Assembly: GCA_010157825.1 (NCBI GenBank)
Contig: VFSE01000161.1
Span: 372,001-436,000 of the forward strand
Source of the DNA: Vickermania ingenoplastis
Taxonomy: Eukaryota > Euglenozoa > Kinetoplastea > Trypanosomatida > Trypanosomatidae
Length of the DNA stretch: 64,000 bases
Direction: 5' to 3'
The number at the start of each line of letters is the position of its first letter. Position 1 is the first letter of the stretch. The position numbers and the translations under genes were made by a program. This document shows positions 8,900-17,929 of this stretch, in pieces. Below the pieces are notes generated by a model. That model had not been told where the DNA came from. It did no database searches and worked only from the letters and a program-made list of their open reading frames with translations.

Positions 8900-10669
8900 A
8901 TGAGCGCCGTGCCCATTGAAAGTATGGTGGAGCAGTGGCTGGCCTGGGACAAAAACCCGGAGACACGGCGCGCGATTGAGAAGCTGTGGGAGGAGAAAAA
9001 CGAGTCGGAACTGACGCGACTCCTGGGCTCACGCATGTCCTTCGGAACAGCCGGGCTCCGTGCGGCGATGGGCCCTGGCAACTCCCAAATGAATTCTCTT
9101 ACCATTGTTCAGACCGCGCAGGGACTGCTTCACTACCTCAAGAGCCAATTCTCTCCTGAGGCGCTGCGTGAGCGAGGAGTGGTCATTGGGTTTGATGGAC
9201 GCCACCACAGCGACGAGTTCGCCCACATCACTGCCTCTGTGATGAAGGCGGGTGGCGTCAAAACCTACTGCTACAAGAACGTCTCGCCAACCCCTTTTGT
9301 TCCATTCGCGATCCTGCACTACCACTGTGTTGCTGGCGTGATGGTGACGGCAAGCCACAACCCTAAGACGGACAATGGATACAAGGTGTACTGGGAGAAC
9401 GGGGCTCAGATCGTCCCACCCCACGACACTGGCATCTCCAGGGCGATCGAACTAAACCTGGAGCCCCTGCCCGACTCCTGGCAGCCCTACAACGGTGACA
9501 TATCTCCAGACGACGAAATTTTTGAGCTGTATTTCAGCTCTCTCAAGGCCTCGTACGTTCCTCTAGGTCAAGGTGGCACGCGGCGTTTCGTCTACTCGGC
9601 GATGCACGGGGTTGGTGCGCGCCCCACACTCCACAGCCTCCAGGCCATCGCTGGCGTTCCGGCGGATCGCGTTGCGGTGGTGAAGGAGCAGGAGGAGCCG
9701 GACCCCGAGTTCCGCACGGTGGAGTTCCCGAATCCGGAAGAAGGCAAGAACAGCCTCGACTTGTCGCTCAGATTGGGCACGGCACAAAACTGCCACATCA
9801 TTCTTGCCAATGATCCAGACGCGGATCGCCTCGCGGTGGCGGAGCGCCAACCGGACGGCTCGTGGCGTCTTTTTAATGGCAATGAAGTCGGTGCGCTGCT
9901 CGGCTGGTGGGCCATTTTTCACGCCAAGAAGCGCGGGGATGACCTGAGCACATGCGTGCTGCTGTCCTCCACAGTTAGCTCGTGTGTGCTGAACACCATG
10001 GCCAAGAAAGATGGCCTCCAGTTCATCGACACTCTCACTGGCTTCAAGTGGATAGGCACCATATCGCAGACGTTGGAGGCGGAGAAGAAGGGGAAAGTGC
10101 TCTTCGCGTTTGAAGAAGCCATCGGATTCATGTGGGGCACCCGGGTCTTTGACAAGGATGGAGTGACTGCCGCGGCCATTGTAGCCGATATGGCGAACTA
10201 TCTTGAGGTACAGGAGGGCCTTTCCCTCACGCAGAAGCTGCGCTCTATATACCAAGCATACGGTTTCCACTTCTCTTCTAACTCTTATGTCAAGTGCTAC
10301 GACGCTGCCAAGAAAGCGAAGATGTTCGAGAGGATCCAAACAATGAATGGGGGAAGCTATCCAAGCAGCATTGCCGGAGCCGGAGTTTTGCACGTGCGAG
10401 ACCTCGCCACCGGCCTCGACACTCGCCATGCCGATAGGAAGGCGTCGTTGCCCGTCTCCAAGTCGAGCCCCCTCATTACCTTTTATCTGGACAACAACGT
10501 CGTGCTGTCCGTACGTGGCAGCGGTACAGAACCGAAGATTAAGTGGTATGCGGAGTGCGTGACCACTGATGAGACCAACGGTCAAGCAGCACTTGCGGAA
10601 TTCACGCGCCGCGCTGTTGAAGAGCTCATTCAACCGGATGAAAACGGCTTTGAGCGCAGAAAGGAATAA
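8900..10669 (+). CDS. PGM2: Phosphoglucomutase/phosphopentomutase, PGM2 type (phosphomannomutase-like)
   Basis: A 589-residue alpha-D-phosphohexomutase that moves phosphate between C1 and C6 (or C5) of sugar phosphates through a phosphoserine enzyme. The active-site loop TASHNPKTDNGYK carries the catalytic serine at about residue 152. The metal loop NDPDADRLA has Asp at about 305, 307 and 309. The sugar loop LFAFEEAIGF and the C-terminal phosphate site GSGTEPKIKWYAE are both present. Length and order match animal PGM2, and MSFGTAGLRAAMGPG near residue 46 is nearly identical to that subgroup. The start at 8900 (MSAVPIES) gives a normal N-terminus. An upstream in-frame ATG at 8750 would add 50 mostly hydrophobic residues not seen in the family. 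The cytosol or glycosome cannot be decided: no C-terminal PTS1 is present. Confidence 0.9.
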   Translation: MSAVPIESMVEQWLAWDKNPETRRAIEKLWEEKNESELTRLLGSRMSFGTAGLRAAMGPGNSQMNSLTIVQTAQGLLHYLKSQFSPEALRERGVVIGFDGRHHSDEFAHITASVMKAGGVKTYCYKNVSPTPFVPFAILHYHCVAGVMVTASHNPKTDNGYKVYWENGAQIVPPHDTGISRAIELNLEPLPDSWQPYNGDISPDDEIFELYFSSLKASYVPLGQGGTRRFVYSAMHGVGARPTLHSLQAIAGVPADRVAVVKEQEEPDPEFRTVEFPNPEEGKNSLDLSLRLGTAQNCHIILANDPDADRLAVAERQPDGSWRLFNGNEVGALLGWWAIFHAKKRGDDLSTCVLLSSTVSSCVLNTMAKKDGLQFIDTLTGFKWIGTISQTLEAEKKGKVLFAFEEAIGFMWGTRVFDKDGVTAAAIVADMANYLEVQEGLSLTQKLRSIYQAYGFHFSSNSYVKCYDAAKKAKMFERIQTMNGGSYPSSIAGAGVLHVRDLATGLDTRHADRKASLPVSKSSPLITFYLDNNVVLSVRGSGTEPKIKWYAECVTTDETNGQAALAEFTRRAVEELIQPDENGFERRKE

Positions 10670-11552
10670 TAGGACATCCACACACTGTCCTTTAAGACTA
10701 TATATTTATATATATTTATGTCTTCCTGGTGGTATACTCGCTTAGGTGGACTTATCTCTATCTCTCTCCTCTGCAGTCGTGGGATGACACAAATGAGAGG
10801 CGCACTAAAACGTATTTCTTATTTTCCAGGAATATTTCCACCGTTTATTCGATCATTTTTTTTTTTTTACAGCTTTATTATACAGTTGGTTTTTTCAGGG
10901 GATGATGCACCTTTTCTAGTGTCTCTCCCTCCAGTCCCAGGACCTTTATACTCTACTCGCGCTACTCTTTGCTTAATGCCGCGCCCTTCATGACATAAAA
11001 AAACGGGAAGGCTGGCTTCAAGAGGAACAAACACACGGCTGATATACCTTCATTCAACAACTGATTTGCTCTGCTGAACTGCTGGCTCGTACCCCGTTCT
11101 GGTTAGGGTTAGGGTACGTGCAGGCCCGTCCCTCTCCTCTACGGCGGGCGCGTTGTCTCGTCTTCCATTCGCGGTGTCATTCTTTTTCTTTTGCAGAGCC
11201 GCTATCACGACGGAAAACAAAGCTAATACCGATAGTTCCACGCCACGTGATCCATCAATGAAAACAAACAAACGAAAAGTAATCAAGCAAAAAAAAAAAG
11301 AAGAAATACACAACTTTCTTGTATACGTGGCCCCGTCACGTCTTCACGGCTGCCGGCCAATGACTCCGGTGCTGCGCTGGAGTGCCTTCACTGCCGGCAA
11401 ACTTCCGTGTTTCTACAAGCCCAGTCCCTCTTTGTTGTTGTCTTTCCTTCCGCTCCTGTCAGTTAGTTTAGTGTAGTCGAACCGGAATGGCCCTACGCAT
11501 TGGGACCTCAGTCTAGTCGCTCGTGACCCTCTTTTCTTGGTTTACGTACGTC
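10670..11552. other. Long intergenic region
   Basis: About 880 bases without a convincing gene. It holds a T11-12 run near 10857-10868, two telomere-like units at 11101-11114, A-rich sequence near 11280-11310 and a pyrimidine tract at about 11425-11458 followed by AG at 11460-11461, a likely acceptor for the SET gene. Confidence 0.5.
11101..11114 (+). repeat. Short interstitial telomere-like sequence
   Basis: GGTTAGGGTTAGGG, about two and a third units of the kinetoplastid telomere repeat TTAGGG, inside an intergenic spacer. Two units may occur by chance; a healed break or replication-linked site is speculative. Confidence 0.5.
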
Positions 11553-12518
11553 ATGCGTAGCCGGCGCGGTGCAAAGTTCTCGGAGTTCCTCTCCACGTAC
11601 GCGATTCTGAACAATATCGGTCTTCACCCCACTGCCCTCGTCGAGCGCCGGGACAGCGCTGCTGGCTACGGTATTTTTGCCCGTGACGCGTGCGACGCTA
11701 ATACGTGCCTGCTTGTCGTTCCCAGCAACCGTTGCTGCTCGGGTAGTGTACTCCGGGCCGTGGGGACCCCGTTGCACTGCGACGTACTGGCGCACGCCGA
11801 GGCCTGGGCGTCGTTAGACGGGGGTCTCATCTCTTACCTCACCGGCGCCGGCGCCGCGGCGTGGGCGGAGTGGTGCTGGCGGGTGGCACTGGAGCGGCAT
11901 CGTAGCTACTCCCCGCTGTGGGGGTGGCTGGCCGCTCTGCCCTCGCTGGAGGAACTACGGGGCCTCGCCGACGGCGCGGCAGATCACTGTCGGTGCCACG
12001 AGTCGCGCCTGGCGCCGCCATACGCCCGGGGACGGCAGCGACTGGAGGAGGAACTCGCGACCGCCTACGCGTTGCTGGAGCCGGTGACACTCACACCTCC
12101 GCCGCCGTCGTTCCTCTGGGCCGGATTGGTGCTGCTGACCCGAGGACGGGTGCTGCCACGCTGCTGGAACAACGCTGGAGGCGGCCCCGAAGTGGAACTG
12201 GCGGTGGTACCGTATGCCGACCTCGTCAACGGCCCAGGGGCCGGACGGGCGCCCAACGCTGCCGTGGAGATCGCAGCGTCGACTGACGAACTGCCAGAGT
12301 GGTACGCTGCTTCTCTCCGCGAGGAACGCGGGGAGCAGGCGAGCACGTTCCTCACTCGACTATTCCGTCATCATTACTGCGTCTGCGTGACACTGCAGCA
12401 GCCGGTGCGAGCTGGGGAGGAGGTCATCCTGGCCTACGATGCGCCTGCCGTATCCACTGGGCAACTCTCCCATGCAGAGGAGGTGCAGTTGAGCCGTCTC
12501 CTCAAGTACTGCTACTAA
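11553..12518 (+). CDS. SET-domain protein (SETD3/Rubisco-LSMT-like)
   Basis: A 321-residue protein. The first in-frame ATG is 11553; the frame is open upstream only from a GTG. DSAAGYGIFARDACDANTCLL matches the opening of SET domains of the Rubisco large-subunit methyltransferase/SETD3 class (GxGxFAxxxIxxGxxLxxIP). AVVPYADLVNGPGAGRAPN occupies the place of the P(L/Y)xDxxNHxxxxN motif, but the usual His after Asn is Gly here. VRAGEEVILAYDA matches the final strand (GEExxxxYG). The I-SET insert between these blocks is present but short. A protein-lysine or histidine methyltransferase role is likely if the missing His is tolerated. Substrate is unknown. Confidence 0.7.
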   Translation: MRSRRGAKFSEFLSTYAILNNIGLHPTALVERRDSAAGYGIFARDACDANTCLLVVPSNRCCSGSVLRAVGTPLHCDVLAHAEAWASLDGGLISYLTGAGAAAWAEWCWRVALERHRSYSPLWGWLAALPSLEELRGLADGAADHCRCHESRLAPPYARGRQRLEEELATAYALLEPVTLTPPPPSFLWAGLVLLTRGRVLPRCWNNAGGGPEVELAVVPYADLVNGPGAGRAPNAAVEIAASTDELPEWYAASLREERGEQASTFLTRLFRHHYCVCVTLQQPVRAGEEVILAYDAPAVSTGQLSHAEEVQLSRLLKYCY

Positions 12519-12628
12519 CTCCGCCTGCCGAAGTTGTTGTGACCTCCGTAACAAGAAGGAAGAAACGTTCTAAGCGTGACTCGAGCATGCAGCACTCGAA
12601 CACCATTCCTCTTAACAAGCGCTTGGAT

Positions 12629-12730
12629 CTTTCTTACTCTCTCCCCCTCTTTTTTCCTCCTCCCGTTGTTGTTCTTGTCGTTGTTGTTGTTGTTGTTTGC
12701 CCTTCTCGTGCTTCTCTTTCTCTGTCGTAG
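12629..12730 (+). promoter_or_regulatory. Pyrimidine tract and AG before the 12813 gene
   Basis: A roughly 95-base pyrimidine and GTT-rich run ends in CTCTGTCGTAG, with AG at 12729-12730. No ATG lies between this AG and 12813, which fixes the start of the downstream gene. The tract itself is read through by a longer non-ATG open frame that can therefore be discarded. Confidence 0.55.
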
Positions 12731-12812
12731 CAGATCTATCAGAAACACTTCCCCGTGCTGTCCCCCACAGCTCTCGGTCAAGGCTTTCGCTTGCCTTTTG
12801 CCCATCGATATT

Positions 12813-13400
12813 ATGGCGCGTCTTGCGTTCCACCGGCTGCAGATGCGGGCCACCACAGTCACCGTCAGGCACATGCGCCGCTTGGCGGACAGCTGCAACA
12901 AAATAATGAAGACGGCAGCCTCGCCGTTCCTGCGCGTGGGTCGGCAGATTAGCATGGAAGGCCCGTGGGTCATCGCGCTGCTGGTGTGCACGTGGCTCTC
13001 TGCAGTACCGCTGCTGATCTACCCGTACGTGAAGAACTTCGTTCTCAAGGACAAGCGTACTTTGATGGAGGAAGAACGTGTGAAGCTGTGTCTGCAGAAG
13101 GGTATTGACCCGTACCCGTATCTGACGAAGAAGGAATTTGTCTACGGCAACAACCTGCCCGGCATGGCCCGCGAAGAGGAATTCCCCGCAATGAATGCGT
13201 GGGAGCACCGGGCAATGGTAGACTTCCAGCGCGAGAAGCAGCGCCTGCTGGAGGAGTCCAATGGCTCGATGGAAGACACCGTCGAGCGCCTTCTCGAGCT
13301 GAGAGAAAAACTTCGGGAGGAGACCAGCAAGAATCGCCGATCCACCACCGAGCCCTCCGATCTTGTGTTCCGCGGTCGCCCTGACGCAAACCGACTGTAG
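12813..13400 (+). CDS. Single-span membrane protein, probably mitochondrial; unknown function
   Basis: A 195-residue protein. The N-terminal 45 residues are basic, with many Arg, Ala and Thr and no acidic residues until Asp26 (MARLAFHRLQMRATTVTVRH), like a matrix-targeting sequence. A single transmembrane span lies at about residues 50-73 (GPWVIALLVCTWLSAVPLLI). The soluble C-terminal half is charged, with a helical, possibly coiled stretch (VERLLELREKLREETSKN). This architecture resembles small trypanosomatid-specific subunits of inner-membrane respiratory complexes, but I recognise no family. The start follows from the splice acceptor at 12729-12730. Confidence 0.65.
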   Translation: MARLAFHRLQMRATTVTVRHMRRLADSCNKIMKTAASPFLRVGRQISMEGPWVIALLVCTWLSAVPLLIYPYVKNFVLKDKRTLMEEERVKLCLQKGIDPYPYLTKKEFVYGNNLPGMAREEEFPAMNAWEHRAMVDFQREKQRLLEESNGSMEDTVERLLELREKLREETSKNRRSTTEPSDLVFRGRPDANRL

Positions 13401-13742
13401 GCGCGGGAGGGAAGTCTGCCCTGGCGTCAGGGGTTAGAGTTAGAGGTTCGGGCTAGAGTGACCTCTCGTTTCCGGGTCTGCAGGTGACGCCAATGAACAC
13501 ACCTTCGCATCTTTGGCCCCTCTTGGTTAAACACAAATAAACAAAGCAAACTAGGTGGATAAATGGAGTTCGGCACACTATCCGGATGCTCTTCCCCCCC
13601 GATGCACCCCGAGCTCAATCGTTTTATCCCTCCCTATTCTATTGCAAGAGTAGAAAAGATAAGAATAATAAGAATAAGAATAATAAAACCCGGTTGAGCT
13701 AAAGGGAACAATCTAATCTGAGAGAAACGAAATTGACGTCAA
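13401..13742. other. Intergenic region
   Basis: Spacer before uL14m. It holds a degenerate telomere-like stretch at about 13430-13449 (GGGGTTAGAGTTAGAGG) and an AAT/AAG-rich run at about 13655-13688. No gene seen. Confidence 0.5.
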
Positions 13743-14318
13743 ATGCTCCGATGGGCGTCACGCCTTCTGGCGCCGACCACCACCGACGCTGCTGCGAAGC
13801 TCCCTGCCGGCAAGCCGGTGAACAAGACGTGGTTCCGGCATAACCTCATTATCCGACGAAAAGGATCTTATCGATCGCGGTGGGGCATAGGAACGGAAGG
13901 GTACGGCAGTGGTGTGCCCTTCAGCGATCAAGTAAAGCTGCACTGCGTGGATAACACCAATTGCAAGCATGTACGGCTGATTGCGAAGGCAACGGCCGAG
14001 CGCTTCGCTCACTGTAGAGTCTTCCCCGCTGTTGCGCACCGCGTGTCGGTTCAGCGGTTCAAAAAAGGCGCCTCGGGAGGCGGGGACGTGGCGCGCCACA
14101 ACGTCAAACCTGGCAACATCTACTGGGTCTGTCTGTTCACTCGACGGCAGCCGAACACGCGTATGAGCGGGCTGCAGACTAGCTTCGATCGCAACACTTG
14201 CATTCTCCTGAACGACCAGCGGGTACCCGTAGGCTCTAGAGTCATGTACTGCGCCGGCCGGCACGTTAACCACAAGTACCATCTCAAAGCTGTTGTCCTC
14301 GCCAACTTCTTTGTGTGA
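13743..14318 (+). CDS. MRPL14: Mitochondrial large-subunit ribosomal protein uL14m
   Basis: A 191-residue protein with an N-terminal extension of about 60 residues before the L14 fold. The extension starts MLRWASRLLAPTTTDAAAKL, a plausible mitochondrial presequence. QVKLHCVDNTNCKHVRLI is the first strand of uL14 (xxLxVADNSGAKxxxxI). The central segment contains the expected basic loop and GNIYWVCLFTRRQPNTR, replacing the (V)KxGDVVxAVVVRTKK strand. The end, RNTCILLNDQRVPVGSRV, matches the family's DNAxVLxNxxxxPxGTRIxGPV block. uL14 lies at the subunit interface near the sarcin-ricin loop in ribosomes. ATG 13743 is the first codon of the frame and gives the presequence. Confidence 0.85.
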   Translation: MLRWASRLLAPTTTDAAAKLPAGKPVNKTWFRHNLIIRRKGSYRSRWGIGTEGYGSGVPFSDQVKLHCVDNTNCKHVRLIAKATAERFAHCRVFPAVAHRVSVQRFKKGASGGGDVARHNVKPGNIYWVCLFTRRQPNTRMSGLQTSFDRNTCILLNDQRVPVGSRVMYCAGRHVNHKYHLKAVVLANFFV

Positions 14319-14491
14319 TGGCGACCTAGTCCTAGTTCACCTGCCCATCATCCGCCCCAACGATGATGCAATGTGATGCAGCGGAACAGTCAATCCCCAC
14401 TCGACAGCCCACCCGGCAGTGGCAGACAAAGAAAGACACCCTCCTTGTGCTGCACGAACGACGCCCTTCACCCTTGCGTCTCTATTGGTAG

Positions 14492-14543
14492 TTCTGACTC
14501 TTTTTTCTTCTTTTTTTTTTGAAATTTTGATCGTCGCATCTAG
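14492..14543 (+). promoter_or_regulatory. Pyrimidine tract and AG before the TTC1-like gene
   Basis: A tract with T6 and T10 runs at 14492-14520 is followed by AG at 14542-14543. The first ATG after it is 14577, which decides the start against an upstream TTG. Confidence 0.55.
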
Positions 14544-14576
14544 AAGGGATTTTTGCATCAAGGTTCTCCGTGGAGA

Positions 14577-15224
14577 ATGGCCGACGTCGAGGTCGCAGCT
14601 ACCCAGACGGTGCCTGCTGAAGGCATTCCGACCGTAAACGTGGAAGAGGCCACTCGCCTCAAGACGGATGGGAATACACTCTTTGCCAAGGGCGAGGTCG
14701 ACATCGCTCTCGCGCAGTACCGCGCCGGCCTGGCGGTGGCACCAAAGAAGCCGCTGCTAGACCCATCCGTTGCAACGGAAGACGCTGAAAGCGTCTCCGA
14801 GGTGGAAATGGACACGACAGACTACACCATCACTGCCCAACTGTACAGCAACGCTGGCCTGTGCCTCATGCGTCTCAGCGAGATACCAGAGGCCATCGCG
14901 TATCTATCAGAAGCCATTCGACATGATCCCACCTACGCGAAGGCACTGCTGCGACGCGCAGAGTGCTACTACCTCTCGGAGAAGTATCCTTCAGCATACG
15001 CGGATTACGAATCCGCCGAGAAGTACGGCTGCGTGCTGGACGCGCAGTCCCAGCAACGAAAGGCGGTCGCAAAAGAGAAGCAGGACGAGGAGATGAAGAA
15101 GATGCTGGGGGACCTCAAGGATCTAGGAAACAAATGCCTCGGCTTTTTCGGTCTCTCAACAGATAACTTCAAGTTCGACAAAGACCCCTCTACTGGCTCC
15201 TACTCCATGCGCTTCGAGCGCTAA
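14577..15224 (+). CDS. TTC1: TTC1-like tetratricopeptide-repeat protein
   Basis: A 215-residue TPR protein. The repeats run from about residue 23 to 165: ATRLKTDGNTLFAKGEVDIA, QLYSNAGLCLMRLSEIPEAI and AKALLRRAECYYLSEKYPSA are standard TPR helices. The C-terminus is diagnostic: LKDLGNKCLGFFGLSTDNF followed by STGSYSMRF matches the ending of animal TTC1 (LKDLGNxxLxPFGLSTxNF, TGSYSINF). TTC1 proteins are soluble adaptors linked to Hsp90 and small GTPases in animals; the role in trypanosomatids is unknown. The gene is intact. Between the TPR pairs there is an acidic linker (EDAESVSEVEMDTTD) that may be a disordered loop. Confidence 0.85.
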   Translation: MADVEVAATQTVPAEGIPTVNVEEATRLKTDGNTLFAKGEVDIALAQYRAGLAVAPKKPLLDPSVATEDAESVSEVEMDTTDYTITAQLYSNAGLCLMRLSEIPEAIAYLSEAIRHDPTYAKALLRRAECYYLSEKYPSAYADYESAEKYGCVLDAQSQQRKAVAKEKQDEEMKKMLGDLKDLGNKCLGFFGLSTDNFKFDKDPSTGSYSMRFER

Positions 15225-15772
15225 GAGCAGCTTGTCGCTCGGGTTTGCCGGGCTCTACGACGGACTGGCTCCGCTCGCCGCTACTCTCTTTTCTCTTACC
15301 TGGAAGCGTTCCTCTCTTGCTGCTGCCAAGAAGGGATTTTGGGATCGACTACCGTATGATGCGCTTGAAGGCAACTCTGGTGCGACGGATCCTTCCACTC
15401 CGGAATACCATCAGAAATTCTGTTATTCAATCAAAAAGAACAATAATTGAAGACCACTTTATGGAGGAGCACATCGATCTGCTGGATCTGTTGAATCCAC
15501 TTCTCATCCGTTAAGTCGGCAGGGGAAAAAAAACTTTCGTTCGTTCGTTCGTACGTTCGTTTCTTTTTCCCCCCTCTTTAGTGGTGCTGCTTGCTGCTTG
15601 ATGTTTAGCGTACTGAATGAAACAACGACTCGCGTTTTTTTTTCCTTTTTCCCCCTCTATTTGTTCTCTTGATATTGATGTTGAGGTGGAGATCACAGTT
15701 GTAGGAAGGAGCGACTCGCTCAAGTGTCAACTCTACTGGCCCTGCTACTGTACGAACCACCGGTGAGCAGCC
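15225..15772. other. Intergenic region
   Basis: Holds a small TTCG-type microsatellite (about 15536-15562) and a T9 plus pyrimidine tract at 15634-15660 before the F-box gene. Two short open frames are present at 15232-15514, without motifs or suitable context; I do not call a gene. Confidence 0.5.
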
Positions 15773-16435
15773 ATGGATGGGGATGGGGATGGAGAGGTGC
15801 CTGACGCGGCGACCACCTGTGAACTGTTCACCACGTACATGACCCTGGAGTCGGAGAAGCAGCGCCAGTCGCTCGCGGCGCGCTACCCCGCTATATTCCT
15901 GCCTGAGATTGTTGCGGAGCTGAGCAATGCCGCTGCGGAGATGGAGTGCACGAGACAAGAGGTCAATTCGGCGTATGCAGCGATCGACGGCGTCGCTGAC
16001 GCCCTCCAGCTGCCTGCCTTCTCAGAGGTCCGGGAGGCAGAGGCGATGAATTTGCGACACGTCTTTACGGAGCAGTTCAGTAGTGCCGCTGCATCCCTCC
16101 AACGGGCTCACACGACAGCGTGTCACTCGGGTGCCAGCGCCTGGTACAAGCAGCCGGAGCTCGTGCTGCGGGTGCTGTCGTTTCTGCCCGCCGAGGATGT
16201 GCTCCGCCGTACGGAAGACGTCTGTGCGGCCTGGCGCTATTGGCTTTCCGCACCGGAAGTATCACGCGCCTTCTGGATTGATGTCGTCCAGCGTGAGTTC
16301 CCGGACTTTCCGGTGCAGCACTTGGACTATGACTCGCTCCTTCAGCAGGACTGGCGCTCTTTTGCCATGGCCTGCATTCCTGAAATTACGCCCGAGAACG
16401 AGAGAGGTGAAGCGGCGAGTTCCTCTCCAATGTAG
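15773..16435 (+). CDS. F-box-like protein
   Basis: A 220-residue protein. Residues about 127-170 (QPELVLRVLSFLPAEDVLR, then VCAAWRYWLSAPEVSRAFW) match the F-box: Pxxxxxxxxxfl, a leucine-rich helix, and CxxWxxxxxxxxxW. This motif binds Skp1 in SCF ubiquitin ligases. The N-terminal half is helical, possibly coiled, with no substrate-binding repeats such as LRR or WD40. The protein may work as an adaptor only, or recruit targets through its N-terminal helices. The first ATG, 15773, is followed by a GATGGG repeat encoding DGDGDG. Assignment rests on the F-box motif alone. Confidence 0.65.
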   Translation: MDGDGDGEVPDAATTCELFTTYMTLESEKQRQSLAARYPAIFLPEIVAELSNAAAEMECTRQEVNSAYAAIDGVADALQLPAFSEVREAEAMNLRHVFTEQFSSAAASLQRAHTTACHSGASAWYKQPELVLRVLSFLPAEDVLRRTEDVCAAWRYWLSAPEVSRAFWIDVVQREFPDFPVQHLDYDSLLQQDWRSFAMACIPEITPENERGEAASSSPM

Positions 16436-16900
16436 TCCGGCTCCGTTTCTGCCCAGATTGCGGTCTGCCAGGCGCGTAGCGTTAAGACTATATACTCTGC
16501 GGTGCGCACCGTACTTGCGTACTCTTGCCGTGCTGGAAGTCAGGCGTTAGAAGAACGCACAGTACTTCTCTTTTTTTTGTTGTTGCTATGATTTGATCGC
16601 ATTCAGACGGCGTTGCCGTGCTGGTTTCGATGCTCCCCTTTCTCTTCATCCCTCCTTAAATGAATTTCTTTCTTTTTTTTTTCTCTACTGTGCTCCCTTT
16701 TATTTCTGTGTATCGTTCGCTGCTGCTGAAGCCGCCGGGTGTGCTTCTTAACTCGTCTGCTTGGTGGTGTTTTCCAGCAGCTCCACGGGCGGATATTGCA
16801 ATTCCTATTCCCCACAGCGCAGTTACAGAGAACGCTAAGGCAGCGCGGGCTGTACTAGCCCTTTTAGCAGAACCTCTAACCCCACATCCACACCCAAGCG
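16436..16900. other. Intergenic region
   Basis: Contains a T8 run near 16571, a pyrimidine tract at about 16664-16695 that likely serves the aquaporin gene, and no gene-like frame with a supported start. Confidence 0.5.
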
Positions 16901-17725
16901 ATGCTGTCTTCCATCACCAGCAAGGGCCTTGCGGAGCTCCTTGGGACCTTCATGTTCACACTCACCATCCCCCTGGCGGACCTCGGTGTCGGCACCCTGG
17001 CGCCACTGGCCATTGGTTTCATGCTGTGCGCCATGTGTATTACCTTCGGCTACATTAGTGAGGCGCACTTCAATCCCGCCATCAGTTTCGCGGCCTTCCT
17101 TAATGGCCGGATGGAATTGTCTCGGCTGGTGCTGTACGTCGTAGCGCAGCTGCTGGGGTCCTTTCTCGCTTCCTTCTACGGAAGTGCTGTGGCGAACATC
17201 GACATCCCGGTCCCAAGCGGGGACTTGACGACGCTCACCGCCTGGCAAACGTTTCTCTGCGAGCTGGCGTTTTCTTTTGCCATCGTCACCGTGGTGCTCC
17301 ACGTTTGTTACTCCGGGAATCGGAACAACGACTTGTACGGCTTCGCCGTTTCATTCGTGCTGGTCTCGGCTGGGCTTTGCATGGGAGGGGTCGTGAGCGG
17401 GTCGTTTAACCCCGCTGTTGCAACCGGGAGCCAGATGGTAGCCTGCCTGTATGGTACGTGCGAACCGCTACTGTGGTGCTGGATTTACTGGGTCGGGCCC
17501 ATCCTCGGGGCCTTTCTCGCCTCAGTGGCTTATCAGGTGCTGGAGGTGGATGACTCCTCGCCTCTCGGGATGTGCGGCGCTACGCAGTATATTAGGAGGC
17601 CGCAATGTGGATTGGTTGCTGCATTAACACATTTCACACTTGAGAACTACCCCCATAGCTCAGAGATGGACGGGGCCCATGGGCATACGGTCTGCCTTAG
17701 TGCGACCGACATGCCTCGTTGCTAA
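16901..17725 (+). CDS. Aquaporin, TIP-like
   Basis: A 274-residue MIP-family channel with six hydrophobic spans. Both half-helix motifs are canonical: HFNPAIS (NPA at residues 58-60) and SFNPAVATG (NPA at 170-172). The residue after the second NPA is Val; in classical water and glycerol channels it is the Arg of the selectivity filter. Plant TIP1 proteins also have Val here (NPAVAFG), and trypanosomatids carry TIP-like aquaporins besides AQP1. This suggests a wider pore passing water and perhaps ammonia, urea or similar small solutes, on an internal membrane. The N-terminus AELLGTFMFTL is standard. The roughly 50-residue tail after the last span is hydrophilic, with several Cys and His. Start ATG 16901 is the first codon of the frame. 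Substrate and location are inferred. Confidence 0.88.
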   Translation: MLSSITSKGLAELLGTFMFTLTIPLADLGVGTLAPLAIGFMLCAMCITFGYISEAHFNPAISFAAFLNGRMELSRLVLYVVAQLLGSFLASFYGSAVANIDIPVPSGDLTTLTAWQTFLCELAFSFAIVTVVLHVCYSGNRNNDLYGFAVSFVLVSAGLCMGGVVSGSFNPAVATGSQMVACLYGTCEPLLWCWIYWVGPILGAFLASVAYQVLEVDDSSPLGMCGATQYIRRPQCGLVAALTHFTLENYPHSSEMDGAHGHTVCLSATDMPRC

Positions 17726-17801
17726 CAAGCATGCTTAACTCATTTTCTATTCTTCACTTTGGTTGTTATTCATTTATTTGGTTGTAGCTGTTTTGTTTTG
17801 T

Positions 17802-17841
17802 TTTGCTCTTTCCCTCCATTCTTTTTTTTTTTCTTTGGAAG
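17802..17841 (+). promoter_or_regulatory. Pyrimidine tract and AG before SmD3
   Basis: A run with T11 ends at about 17836, and AG follows at 17840-17841. The next in-frame ATG of the Sm gene is 17930. Confidence 0.45.
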
Positions 17842-17929
17842 ACGAAGCAAGACTACTCACATACATATATACGTATATTCATAGTAGCAGGGTATTTCTA
17901 TCACACGCACACGATCTCATCTCGTGAGG

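Noticed and set aside
9563-10681. 372-codon minus-strand frame opposite PGM2
   Set aside because: Same shadow effect opposite an unmistakable enzyme gene.
12576-12812. Upstream extension of the single-span membrane protein
   Set aside because: Starts at a GTG and translates the splice tract itself (Leu/Phe/Ser-rich), so it should not be in the mature mRNA.
15232-15514. Short frames after the TTC1-like gene
   Set aside because: No pyrimidine tract before them and no motif; probably 3' UTR.
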